This document shows, one piece after another, positions 49,702 to 58,161 of a stretch of DNA of 64,000 bases. The stretch lies in NCBI RefSeq assembly GCF_938010525.1, contig NZ_CALLVK010000017.1, positions 1-64,000 on the forward strand. The letters are read 5' to 3'. The first letter of the stretch is position 1. The number at the start of each line of letters is the position of its first letter. Source of the stretch: Abiotrophia sp938010525. Its GTDB lineage: Bacteria > Bacillota > Bacilli > Lactobacillales > Aerococcaceae. The position numbers and the translations under genes are program-made. Under the pieces are notes generated by a model, which was not told where the DNA came from, ran no database searches, and worked only from the letters and a program-made list of their open reading frames with translations.

Positions 49702-50697
49702 ATGAAAAAAATTATCTTTATGGGAACGCCGCAGTTTGCGGCAGAAATTCTCCAAGGCTTACTCGAGCATGCCTCCTACCAGGTCATTGCGGTAGTGACC
49801 CAACCTGATCGTCCGGTCGGACGCAAGCGGGTCTTGACCCAGTCACCCGTTAAGCAATTGGCCTTGGCCCATGATATTCCCCTCTACCAACCTGAACGCA
49901 TTAGTCGTTCTGAGGAATTAGAAGAACTGATTAATTTAGATGCTGACATTATCGTGACGGCTGCTTATGGTCAGTTCATTCCCACCCGTCTTATTAATTC
50001 AACGCCCCATACGGCTATTAATGTCCATGCTTCGCTACTACCTAAGTATCGAGGCGCTGCGCCTATTCATTATGCTATCTGGAAGGGCGATCATGAGACC
50101 GGTATTTCCATTATCTACATGACTAAGGAAATGGATGCAGGGGATATTCTAGCCCAACGTTCCTGTGTCATCGAATCAGATGAGACCGTGGGTGCCCTCT
50201 TTGGTAAGTTAGCTATTATCGGGCGGGAACTGCTCCTCGATACTCTCTTCAAACTTTTTGCCAATGAGATTACAGCGGTAGAGCAAGATGTCAGCCAAGT
50301 GGTCTTTTCGCCTTCAATTACCAAGGAACAAGAACAGCTTAACTGGTATGAGTCTGCTCACCAAGTGGACTGTCATGTTCGGGCCTTCAATCCTTTCCCT
50401 TCGACTTATACGGTCTTAGGAGACTTGCGGATTAAGGTTTGGGCAGGAGCGCCAATGGATTATGAGCCAAGCCCAGAAGATCTAGCCGCAGAGCCAGGGA
50501 CCATTCTGGCCTATAAACGTAAACACCTGATTGTTAAGTGTGGTCATCATTCCTATTATGGCATCCGTGAGTGGCAGGAGTCTGGCAAGAAGCGCCTAAG
50601 CCTAGAAGACTATTTCAAGGGCAATGACTTAGCTCAATTAGCGGGCCAGGTTTTCGCTTCAGCACAAGTAGAAGATGAGGAAAGTCATGAAAGTTAA
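49702..50697 (+). CDS. fmt: Methionyl-tRNA formyltransferase
   Basis: A 331-residue enzyme that formylates initiator Met-tRNA using 10-formyl-THF. N-terminal FMGTPQFAAEILQGLL, catalytic NVHASLLPKYRGAAPIHYAIWKGDHETGISIIYMTKEMDAGDIL with the Asn-His-Asp set, and a C-terminal OB-like domain. Weak GTGAGGTG ribosome site. The end overlaps rsmB by 11 bases. Confidence 0.97.
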   Translation: MKKIIFMGTPQFAAEILQGLLEHASYQVIAVVTQPDRPVGRKRVLTQSPVKQLALAHDIPLYQPERISRSEELEELINLDADIIVTAAYGQFIPTRLINSTPHTAINVHASLLPKYRGAAPIHYAIWKGDHETGISIIYMTKEMDAGDILAQRSCVIESDETVGALFGKLAIIGRELLLDTLFKLFANEITAVEQDVSQVVFSPSITKEQEQLNWYESAHQVDCHVRAFNPFPSTYTVLGDLRIKVWAGAPMDYEPSPEDLAAEPGTILAYKRKHLIVKCGHHSYYGIREWQESGKKRLSLEDYFKGNDLAQLAGQVFASAQVEDEESHES

Positions 50698-52060
50698 GGC
50701 ACTAGCCGCTAAGCGGCTCAAGAATAATGTTCGCTTTCAGGCTTTACAGCTGCTGGTGGAGATTGACTGGCATGACCAGTATTCCAATGTCCTTCTCAAT
50801 CGTGCGCTGAGCCAGACAGAACTCAAGCCAGTCGACCAAGGGCTTTTAGTCAACTTAGTCTATGGCAGCATCCAGCATCGTTTGACCCTGGACTTCTACT
50901 TGGAACCTTTCATCAAAGGCAAGAAGTTAGAGCCATGGATTCGCTCCCTCTTAAGAATGACCGCCTATCAGATGCTTTGCTTGGAGCGGATTCCGGACCA
51001 CGCAGCTATTAACGAAGCAGTTAACATTGCCAAAGTCAATGGCCATGCAGGCCTAGGCGGGCTAGTCAACGGCGTCTTACGCAATTTCCGTCGTCAGGAA
51101 CTACGCTCCTTGGATACAGTGACAGACCCAGTTGAAGCCCTCAGCATTCAATACAGTATAGCCCCTTGGATTGTGGCTCTCTTACAAGAACAGTATGATC
51201 AGGCATGTTTGACTGATTTATTGGCTAGCCTCAATCAACGGCCACGTCTTACGGCCAGAATTCAAGCCCATCCCAATGAACGCGACCAAATTCTGGCCCA
51301 GCTAAGGGCTGCCGGCTATCAGGTTGAGGCCGGCAACCTATCGCCCTATGCTATTGAAAGCCTAGATGGTCGTATTCTGGAGTCGCCTGCCTTTCAAGCG
51401 GGGCGCTTGACTATTCAGGATGAATCATCCATGTTGGTAGCGCCAATCGGCCGGCCAGTGGCAGGCCAACGACTCTTGGATGCCTGTAGTGCCCCTGGAG
51501 GCAAGGCGACGCATATGGCCTTTTTACTAGAGGCAGGGCACTTGGATGCCCTGGATATTTCTCAGGCCAAGCTAGACTTGGTGGCGGAACACATAGAACG
51601 CCTAGGCTTAAGCCAACAAGAGGGCTTGAACATTTCGCTTCATGCGACAAATGCCTTAGACTTTATGCCCCCAAGTGGGACACTCTATGATATAATCTAT
51701 TTGGATGCACCATGTTCAGGTCTCGGCCTCATGCGTCGCAAACCTGAAATTAAATACACTAAGCAAGCAAGCGATATTGAAGCACTTAGCAAGCTTCAGA
51801 GTCAGCTCTTAGACCATGTTGCCAGTCTGCTCAAACCAGGTGGAACCTTGGTCTATTCAACCTGTACCTTGGCACAAGCCGAAAACCAAGCCCAGGTCCA
51901 GGCCTTCTTGGCAAGACAGGCTGACTTCCAACTCAGTCCGATAGGGCCAGAAGAAGTTCAAGGAGCGTCAGTTCTGACAGCAGATGGCATGATTGAAGTC
52001 TTGCCACAAGACTACTTGACCGATGGCTTCTTCATTGCACGTATGACTAAGTCAGCCTAG
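50687..52060 (+). CDS. rsmB: 16S rRNA m5C967 methyltransferase
   Basis: A 457-residue enzyme with an N-terminal NusB-like RNA-binding domain (about 1-145) and a C-terminal Rossmann methyltransferase. DACSAPGGKATHMAFLL binds SAM; DAPCSGLGLMRRKPEIKY and VYSTCTLAQAENQ carry the catalytic and releasing Cys. ATG at 50687 is six bases after GAGG; an earlier in-frame ATG at 50675 overlaps that site. Overlap with fmt suggests coupled translation. Confidence 0.96.
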   Translation: MKVKALAAKRLKNNVRFQALQLLVEIDWHDQYSNVLLNRALSQTELKPVDQGLLVNLVYGSIQHRLTLDFYLEPFIKGKKLEPWIRSLLRMTAYQMLCLERIPDHAAINEAVNIAKVNGHAGLGGLVNGVLRNFRRQELRSLDTVTDPVEALSIQYSIAPWIVALLQEQYDQACLTDLLASLNQRPRLTARIQAHPNERDQILAQLRAAGYQVEAGNLSPYAIESLDGRILESPAFQAGRLTIQDESSMLVAPIGRPVAGQRLLDACSAPGGKATHMAFLLEAGHLDALDISQAKLDLVAEHIERLGLSQQEGLNISLHATNALDFMPPSGTLYDIIYLDAPCSGLGLMRRKPEIKYTKQASDIEALSKLQSQLLDHVASLLKPGGTLVYSTCTLAQAENQAQVQAFLARQADFQLSPIGPEEVQGASVLTADGMIEVLPQDYLTDGFFIARMTKSA

Positions 52061-52103
52061 CTTGCACTAAAAATCAACATATGAAGGAAACAGAGGTGAC
52101 TAA

Positions 52104-52871
52104 ATGAAACTTGCACTATGTTCCAATATCGGTAAACGTCGAACAACCAACCAGGATTATGCGGATTATTTTCTTAATGATTTTGGACAATTCCTGCTCA
52201 TCCTCTGTGACGGGGTAGGGGGGCATTTGGGTGGCGACGTGGCCAGTCAACGTACCACTCAATATATTGGGCAGTATTTCCAAGATTTGAACCAGGCCTT
52301 AGCACCTGAACAGGTGTCAGCTTGGATTGAAGGGACTTTAAAGCTAGTCAACCAGCAAATTTATCAAGAAGCCCAAGCCGATAAGAACTTGAACGGCATG
52401 GGGACTACCATTGTCTTGGCCTTGATTGTCGATGGCACCATTTATTTAGGCCATGTAGGGGATAGTCGCGCTTATATTTACAAGGAAGGTAAGCTCCAGC
52501 AATATACTGAGGATCATTCCTTGGTTAATGAATTGATTCGGGCCGGGGAAATTACCTTGGAAGAATCCTATCTGCATCCCCATCGTAATGCCGTCACCCA
52601 ATCCATTGGTTTGACGCATCCACTTGAGGTAGCCATTCAGACCGTACCAAGCCAGGAGGCTGAAATGTTGCTCCTATGCTCTGATGGCTTGACCAATATG
52701 GTGTCACCTCAAGCCTTGGAAGAGCTCTTCCAGTCATCGCGCCAAGAGGCAGATTTTGCCCAACAATTAATTGCAGCAGCTAACGAAGCCGGAGGCATGG
52801 ATAATATTTCCGTTATTATTGCTTCAGACTTAAGCACAGAAAACTTAGAGGAGGTATCTGAATGGAAATAG
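52104..52871 (+). CDS. stp: PP2C-family Ser/Thr phosphatase (Stp/PrpC/IreP)
   Basis: A 255-residue metal-dependent phosphatase that reverses the action of the PASTA kinase encoded next. Family motifs: IGKRRTTNQDYADYF, ILCDGVGGHLGGDVAS (metal Asp-Gly), MGTTIVLALIVDGTIYLGHVGDSRAYIY, LCSDGLTNMV and MDNISVIIA. It lacks membrane helices. GAAGGAAAC region is a modest ribosome site. It overlaps the kinase by ten bases, a conserved coupling. Confidence 0.96.
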   Translation: MKLALCSNIGKRRTTNQDYADYFLNDFGQFLLILCDGVGGHLGGDVASQRTTQYIGQYFQDLNQALAPEQVSAWIEGTLKLVNQQIYQEAQADKNLNGMGTTIVLALIVDGTIYLGHVGDSRAYIYKEGKLQQYTEDHSLVNELIRAGEITLEESYLHPHRNAVTQSIGLTHPLEVAIQTVPSQEAEMLLLCSDGLTNMVSPQALEELFQSSRQEADFAQQLIAAANEAGGMDNISVIIASDLSTENLEEVSEWK

Positions 52872-54841
52872 GCGATAAATTATCAGGCAGATACCTGCTG
52901 ACAGACTTTATCGGTCAGGGTGGGATGGCCAATGTTTTCCTAGCCCAAGACTTAATCTTAGAAAGACAAGTAGCTGTTAAAGTTCTGCGTTTTGACTTCC
53001 AAGACAACCAGGATGCCATCCGTCGCTTCCAACGTGAAGCTATGTCGGCTAGCCAATTGTTACACCGCAACATCGTCGAAATCTATGATGTCGAGGAAAA
53101 AGAAGATCAGCAATACATCGTTATGGAGTATGTGGATGGGACGGATCTTAAGACTTATATTCGCCAAAATGCACCCCTATCTTTAGAACTAGTGGTGCTC
53201 ATTATGAGTCAGATCCTGTCGGCTATTGAAGTGGCTCATAAGAACCAAATTATTCACCGGGATATTAAGCCTCAGAATATTTTGATTACCAAGACGGGCG
53301 CTATTAAGATTACCGACTTTGGGATTGCCATTGCCCTGTCGGATACTTCTATTACTCAGACTAATACGCTCTTGGGTTCAGTTCATTACCTATCACCTGA
53401 GCAAGCGCGTGGTAGCAATGCGACTGTTAAGTCAGATATCTACGCCCTAGGGGTTGTTCTCTATGAATTGATTACTGGCTCTGTGCCATTTGATGGCGAA
53501 TCGGCTGTTTCGGTGGCCCTCAAGCACTTCCAGGAAGAATTCCCACGTATCCGTGACAAGATGGACTATGTGCCACAAAGCTTGGAAAACGTAGTCCTCA
53601 AGGCTACCGCTAAGGACCCAGCTAATCGCTACGATTCTGTTCACAGTATGTTAGCGGACCTATCGACGGCGCTCAATGCTAGCCGCATGAATGAGCCGGT
53701 CTTTGTCCCCAATGCTAGTGGTCAGGCGCGAGTTCAAATGAAGCCTATTAAGCCAGTCAAAACACCGGTTGCGGCTCCAATTGAAGCGCCAGAACCCATC
53801 GATTATGATGCCTATCAACGCATTGACGAGGTGGCACCTTTGGATAAGCCGCGTCGTAAACGGCGGATTGCGGCCTGGCTCTTGGCTATCATCAGTCTCT
53901 TAGTCATTTGCGGCGGCGTCTATATCGCCTATACGCGCTTGACCGAGTATACTTCTGTGCCGGAAGTAGCCAAGCTCAGCAAGGATGAGGCGGTACAGAA
54001 AATTCAAGCAGCCAATCTACAAGTAGGAGCCATTAAGCAGACTTGGAGTGACAGTATTCCTCAGGGTCAGGTGATTAAATCAACACCAGGCTCAGGCGCT
54101 CGGATTCGTAAGGCTTCAACGGTCGATTTAGAAATCAGTAACGGGAAAGAACAGGTTGAAATTGGCAACTATGTCGGTCAAGATTATGAATCGGTTCGCT
54201 CCCAACTAACAGCAGCCAACTTTATTGTAGAGCGTCGTGACTTTGCTTCTACGCCAGAGAATAATGGGAAGATTTTAGCCCAAAGTGTGGAGCCAGGTTC
54301 CAAGGTAGTGCCAAGCAATACCTCCCTAGTCTTCACCGTAGGGAAGGTGGCAGAGTCCACCACCATGCAGGATTTCAACAACTTGCCATTGGAAATGGTG
54401 CAAAACTTCGCGGAAGCTAACGGATTGACGGTTGACGTCAGCGAAGACTATGACAATGACATTCCTAAAGGGCGTGTCATCAGCCAAAGTCCTAAGTATG
54501 GCGTTGCCCTGAGTCAAGGCAATACCATCAAGGTTACCGTTTCTAAAGGCCGTAAAGAAGAGAAAGTTCTGACGGCAGTTCAACGGGTAAATATTGAGTA
54601 CGTGCCAAAATATGCTAGCACGGACGTCAACCAACGTAACCCATTGCCAAATAAGATTCAGGTCTTCATTGGCGATAGCCGCAACAATATTAATACGCTG
54701 GCCCAAGAATTTGAGATTTCAGAATCTCGTAGCATCGAGATTCTACTCTATATTATGGAAGGCGGCGTTGGTCAGTACCGCGTCATGCGGGATGGCGAAG
54801 TCATTGCAGAGAGCAATGAAGTTTATCCAAATGATAATTAA
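52862..54841 (+). CDS. pknB: PASTA-domain Ser/Thr protein kinase (PknB/StkP/IreK)
   Basis: A 659-residue membrane kinase sensing muropeptides or lipid II and regulating wall synthesis and division. The kinase domain (about 10-270) has GQGGMANVF, VAVKVLR (catalytic Lys), HRDIKPQN (catalytic loop), DFGIA and an activation loop with TSITQTNTLLGSVHYLSPEQA. A membrane helix lies at about 340-362. Three PASTA repeats follow (about 365-430, 433-500 and 503-565), then a C-terminal domain of about 90 residues without a PASTA signature. Substrates likely include the IreB homologue at 24.5 kb. Confidence 0.97.
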   Translation: MEIGDKLSGRYLLTDFIGQGGMANVFLAQDLILERQVAVKVLRFDFQDNQDAIRRFQREAMSASQLLHRNIVEIYDVEEKEDQQYIVMEYVDGTDLKTYIRQNAPLSLELVVLIMSQILSAIEVAHKNQIIHRDIKPQNILITKTGAIKITDFGIAIALSDTSITQTNTLLGSVHYLSPEQARGSNATVKSDIYALGVVLYELITGSVPFDGESAVSVALKHFQEEFPRIRDKMDYVPQSLENVVLKATAKDPANRYDSVHSMLADLSTALNASRMNEPVFVPNASGQARVQMKPIKPVKTPVAAPIEAPEPIDYDAYQRIDEVAPLDKPRRKRRIAAWLLAIISLLVICGGVYIAYTRLTEYTSVPEVAKLSKDEAVQKIQAANLQVGAIKQTWSDSIPQGQVIKSTPGSGARIRKASTVDLEISNGKEQVEIGNYVGQDYESVRSQLTAANFIVERRDFASTPENNGKILAQSVEPGSKVVPSNTSLVFTVGKVAESTTMQDFNNLPLEMVQNFAEANGLTVDVSEDYDNDIPKGRVISQSPKYGVALSQGNTIKVTVSKGRKEEKVLTAVQRVNIEYVPKYASTDVNQRNPLPNKIQVFIGDSRNNINTLAQEFEISESRSIEILLYIMEGGVGQYRVMRDGEVIAESNEVYPNDN

Positions 54842-54846
54842 CCCTA

Positions 54847-54874
54847 AGAGGCTAGAAATTTCTAGCCTCTTTTT
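54847..54874 (+). terminator. Terminator after pknB
   Basis: AGAGGCTAGAAA directly followed by TTTCTAGCCTCT (a perfect 24-base palindrome) and TTTT. Confidence 0.88.
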
Positions 54875-54920
54875 GATAGCAGAGTCGGACTGATAGTCTG
54901 GAAAGTTTGGTCAGCCAGAA

Positions 54921-54949
54921 CTGACAAGGCGCTTAAAATATGGTACCAT
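54921..54949 (+). promoter_or_regulatory. Promoter of rsgA-rpe-thiN
   Basis: CTGACA (54921-54926), 17-base spacer, TACCAT (54944-54949), extended -10 TGG at 54941-54943. Confidence 0.55.
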
Positions 54950-54978
54950 TAAATCAGTAAGAAGCAGAGGGTGACAGT

Positions 54979-55932
54979 ATGGCAGAAGACAAAGTAATCA
55001 TCAAAGAAGGCATTATTTCCCAGTCTCTCAGTGGCTTTTATTCGGTGCGGTCTGAGGGCCAAACCTATGTGACCAAGCCCAGAGGAAATTTCCGCCACCA
55101 ACAGCTTAAGCCCTTGGTGGGGGACCATGTCACCTTTGAATGGGAGGAAGGCCTAGACCCAAAGGCCGACCAGGCCCTAGGTCGCTTGATTGAGGTTCTG
55201 CCTCGTCGTAATCAATTCGTTAGACCAAGTGTGGTCAATGTGGATGATGCGCTGGTGGTCATGTCGCTAGTCGAACCTGACTTCTCCTATTCCCTAGTCG
55301 ACCAATTTCTAGCCTCTGTGACTTCCCATGGCATTGAGCCCCATCTGATTCTGACCAAATACGACTTACTGCTTGCTCAAGAAGGAGCCGACCAAGCCCA
55401 AAGCCGTGTCGCCCAGATTCAGGCCGTTTATGAGGCCGCCGGCTATACGGTAACCGTCATGGATCCTGAATCGGATGCATTAGCTAATCTCAGTCAACTC
55501 TTGCACCAAGGTCTTTACGTGGTGATGGGCCAGTCTGGGGTTGGCAAGTCTACCTTGCTCAACCAGCTCCTACCCCAAGTTGACATTGAAACCGGTGAAA
55601 TTAGTCAGTATCTGGGGCGTGGGCGCCATACCACACGTGAAGTGACCCTCTATCCCTTGAATCAGGCTTTGATTGCTGACACGCCAGGCTTTTCGGCCCT
55701 AGATTTCGAGCAGATTGAGAAAGAGCAAGTAAGCCAACTCTTCCCAGAAATTCAAGAGCTCAGCCAAGAATGTCGTTTCCGTTCCTGTCTCCATTTGGAA
55801 GAACCGGGTTGTGCGGTTAAGCAAGCATTAGAAGCGGGGAGCTTAGCTGCTAGTCGCTATCAATCCTATTGTCAATTAGTCCAAAAAATTGATCAACGTA
55901 AACCCCAATACCATCTCAAAAAACGTCGTTAA
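54979..55932 (+). CDS. rsgA: Small-subunit-dependent ribosome GTPase RsgA
   Basis: A 317-residue circularly permuted GTPase that checks late 30S maturation. OB domain (about 1-80), then permuted motifs G4 (ILTKYDLL), G1 (GQSGVGKSTLLNQLLP), G3 (DTPGF) and a zinc finger CRFRSCLHLEEPGCAV. In Bacillus (cpgA/yloQ) it is phosphorylated by the PASTA kinase encoded just upstream. GAGGGTGA precedes the ATG. Confidence 0.96.
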   Translation: MAEDKVIIKEGIISQSLSGFYSVRSEGQTYVTKPRGNFRHQQLKPLVGDHVTFEWEEGLDPKADQALGRLIEVLPRRNQFVRPSVVNVDDALVVMSLVEPDFSYSLVDQFLASVTSHGIEPHLILTKYDLLLAQEGADQAQSRVAQIQAVYEAAGYTVTVMDPESDALANLSQLLHQGLYVVMGQSGVGKSTLLNQLLPQVDIETGEISQYLGRGRHTTREVTLYPLNQALIADTPGFSALDFEQIEKEQVSQLFPEIQELSQECRFRSCLHLEEPGCAVKQALEAGSLAASRYQSYCQLVQKIDQRKPQYHLKKRR

Positions 55933-55944
55933 GGAGGAAACTTT

Positions 55945-56592
55945 ATGTATATTGCACCTTCCATGTTGAGTGCCGATTTTAATAAGCTAGCTCAATCCAT
56001 CCGAATGGTTGAAGAGGCTGGGGCTGACTATCTACACATTGATATTATGGATGGGGACTTTGTACCCAACATTTCCTTTGGACCTATGCTCTATCAAGGC
56101 TTGCGCGCTCAATCTAAACTAGTTTTTGATGTTCACATGATGGTGACCAATCCCGAACGCTATGTGGACCAAGTGGTCAAAGCAGGCGCAGATGTGGTGA
56201 CCGTTCACGTAGAGGCGACGCCTCATATTCATCGTGCCTTGCAGTTAATCAAGGCAGCAGGGGCAAAGGCAGGAGTTGTCATTAATCCCGGTACACCAGT
56301 TTCGGCCATTGAAGCTGTCTTAGGCCAAGTAGACCAAGTCTTAGTCATGACAGTTAATCCAGGTTTTGGTGGTCAAGCCTTTATCCCTGAGACCTTAGAC
56401 AAAGTCCGTCAATTAGCTGCTTTGCGCCAAAAACAAGGCTATAGCTACCTAATCGAAGTTGACGGTGGGGTCAATGACAAGACGGCTGCTGACTGTCTAG
56501 CGGCTGGCGCAGATATCCTAGTAGCAGGTTCTTACGTCTTCGGGCATTCAGATCCAGCCCAAGCGATTCAGACGCTCAAAGACTTAGCATAG
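55945..56592 (+). CDS. rpe: Ribulose-phosphate 3-epimerase
   Basis: A 215-residue TIM-barrel enzyme of the pentose phosphate pathway. IAPSMLSADFNKLAQSI, DYLHIDIMDGDFVPNISFGP, VFDVHMMVTNPERYV, TVNPGFGGQAFI and EVDGGVNDKTAADCLAAGADILVAGSYVF give the metal and catalytic residues (His, Asp, His, Asp). AAGGAGG precedes the ATG, 12 bases after rsgA. Confidence 0.97.
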   Translation: MYIAPSMLSADFNKLAQSIRMVEEAGADYLHIDIMDGDFVPNISFGPMLYQGLRAQSKLVFDVHMMVTNPERYVDQVVKAGADVVTVHVEATPHIHRALQLIKAAGAKAGVVINPGTPVSAIEAVLGQVDQVLVMTVNPGFGGQAFIPETLDKVRQLAALRQKQGYSYLIEVDGGVNDKTAADCLAAGADILVAGSYVFGHSDPAQAIQTLKDLA

Positions 56593-56620
56593 GCAGAATA
56601 GGAAGTAGGGGGCAGTCTAA

Positions 56621-57295
56621 GTGACGACAGCATGTGTCATTGTCTGTGGGGGTGGACCTAATCCAGCCCTTGATCAGATTGAAAATTTAATCCAAGCCTA
56701 TGACCAAGTCTATTTTGTAGGGGCTGACCGTGGAGCCCTAAGATTAGTCAGAGCAGGTTATGTGCTTGATGTGGCCTTGGGCGACTTTGATTCGGTGTCA
56801 GAAGCAGAGCGCCAAGTCATTGAGGCGCACAGTCAGGAACTTCAAGCCTTTCCTAGCGAGAAGGACGATACCGATGGTCATTTGGCCTTGGGCATGGCCA
56901 TGACCCGCTGGCCGGAGGCAGATTATGTGGCGCTTGGCTTCCTAGGCGAAAGGGGCGGGCGGCTGGACCATTTCTTAGCTAATATTTGGCTGGTCCATCA
57001 GCCACGCTTTCAAGCAGGTCTGTCTCGTCTTAGCTTACTGGAGGCTCACCACAAGGTGCGTTTCTTAGAGCCTGGCCACCATGTCTTGGCCTATGAGCCC
57101 TGTCTCTACCTGTCCGTCATTAGCCTGACACCAGTACAAGGTCTGACCATTCAAGGCGCCAAGTACACCTTGCCAGCAACCGATTTTGCTAGCCCTCAAT
57201 CCCTGATTAGCAATGAATACAAAGCCAGTCAGGAGCCTGTGGAAATTGCCTTTGAGTCGGGTTTGGTCATGATTTTCTGGGTCAATCAAGTGTAA
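56621..57295 (+). CDS. thiN: Thiamine pyrophosphokinase
   Basis: A 224-residue enzyme that transfers pyrophosphate from ATP to thiamine to give thiamine diphosphate. VYFVGADRGALRLVRAGYVLDVALGDFDSVS, FPSEKDDTDGHLALGMAM and LGFLGERGGRLDHFLANIWL are the family motifs. The start is GTG with AGGGGG eight bases upstream; there is no suitable in-frame ATG nearby. Order prkC-rsgA-rpe-thiN-rpmB is the Bacillus order. Confidence 0.92.
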   Translation: MTTACVIVCGGGPNPALDQIENLIQAYDQVYFVGADRGALRLVRAGYVLDVALGDFDSVSEAERQVIEAHSQELQAFPSEKDDTDGHLALGMAMTRWPEADYVALGFLGERGGRLDHFLANIWLVHQPRFQAGLSRLSLLEAHHKVRFLEPGHHVLAYEPCLYLSVISLTPVQGLTIQGAKYTLPATDFASPQSLISNEYKASQEPVEIAFESGLVMIFWVNQV

Positions 57296-57321
57296 AAACC
57301 GAAAAAATCCCCCTCAAAGAC

Positions 57322-57350
57322 TTGTCAAATGAGGGAAAATATGATAAATT
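57322..57350 (+). promoter_or_regulatory. Promoter of rpmB
   Basis: TTGTCA (57322-57327), 17-base spacer, TAAATT (57345-57350), extended -10 TGA at 57342-57344. Confidence 0.6.
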
Positions 57351-57408
57351 AGTTCAGTATGATAAAGCAGAGACATTAAGCTCCTGCAGCGAAAAGGAGG
57401 AAACAAGA

Positions 57409-57597
57409 ATGGCTAAAGAATGTTATTTCACTGGGCGTAAAGCTCGTTCTGGTAACACTCGTTCAAAAGCGATGAACAAAACAAAACGTCGTTTCGGCGC
57501 TAACTTACAAAAAGTACGCATCTTAGTGGATGGCGAACCTAAGAAAGTTTGGGTTTCTGCTCGTGCTTTAAAATCAGGTAAAGTAGAACGCGTTTAA
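57409..57597 (+). CDS. rpmB: 50S ribosomal protein L28
   Basis: A 62-residue basic ribosomal protein (MAKECYFTGRKARSGNTRSKAMNKTKRRFGANLQKVRILVDGEPKKVWVSARALKSGKVERV), essentially full match in pattern and length. AAAAGGAGG lies eight bases before the ATG; the frame continues upstream to 57322 through the promoter, which is not coding. Confidence 0.97.
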   Translation: MAKECYFTGRKARSGNTRSKAMNKTKRRFGANLQKVRILVDGEPKKVWVSARALKSGKVERV

Positions 57598-57607
57598 TAG
57601 CGATGAT

Positions 57608-57636
57608 CCCAGTCCCATGGATTGGGGCTTTTTTTT
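57608..57636 (+). terminator. Terminator after rpmB
   Basis: CCCAGTCC and GGATTGGG (one G-U pair), three-base loop, then GCTTTTTTTT. Confidence 0.85.
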
Positions 57637-57771
57637 GACTAAGACCTCCTCTGTCTAGACAAGTATAGAAGACAGGCCCTCAGTTTGGAATGGTCTTTAT
57701 CTTAATGAGTGCACAATCAAGCATTTTATGCTAAAATAGATATGATATATTAGATGTGAGGAGGAAATCGC

Positions 57772-58128
57772 ATGACAATCAAAATCCAAACACCCAATGG
57801 ACAAGTGTCCCTAACTCAAGATGTGATTTCAACAGTTGTCGGCACTGCCGTTACAGATAACTACGGTGTGGTCGGAATGGTAAGTAAGAACTTCTTCCGT
57901 GATAACTTAATTGAGATTCTAGGACAAGAGAATTACTCCAAAGGGGTTGTCATCACCCAACGTGGGGATGATGTTCTCGTGGATGTCTACATCTTAGTGT
58001 CTTACGGGACTAAAATCTCAGTTATCTGCCAAAACATTCAACAAGCCGTGAAATACAGTGTTGAACAATTGCTGGGCTTTGAAGTCAGCTATGTCAATGT
58101 TCACGTACAAGGCGTAAAAATTGATTAA
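57772..58128 (+). CDS. Asp23/Gls24 family envelope-stress protein (YloU)
   Basis: A 118-residue DUF322 protein (VSLTQDVISTVVGTAVTDNYGVVGMVSKNFFRDN...GVVITQRGDDVLVDVYILVSYGTKISVICQNIQQAVKYSVEQLLGFEVSYVNVHVQGVKI). Members localise near the membrane and respond to envelope or alkaline stress. This is the YloU position, between rpmB and fakA, as in Bacillus. GAGGAGGA precedes the ATG. Confidence 0.92.
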   Translation: MTIKIQTPNGQVSLTQDVISTVVGTAVTDNYGVVGMVSKNFFRDNLIEILGQENYSKGVVITQRGDDVLVDVYILVSYGTKISVICQNIQQAVKYSVEQLLGFEVSYVNVHVQGVKID

Positions 58129-58161
58129 GTCAACCGTATAAAACGGTAAGGAGGATAAAAA

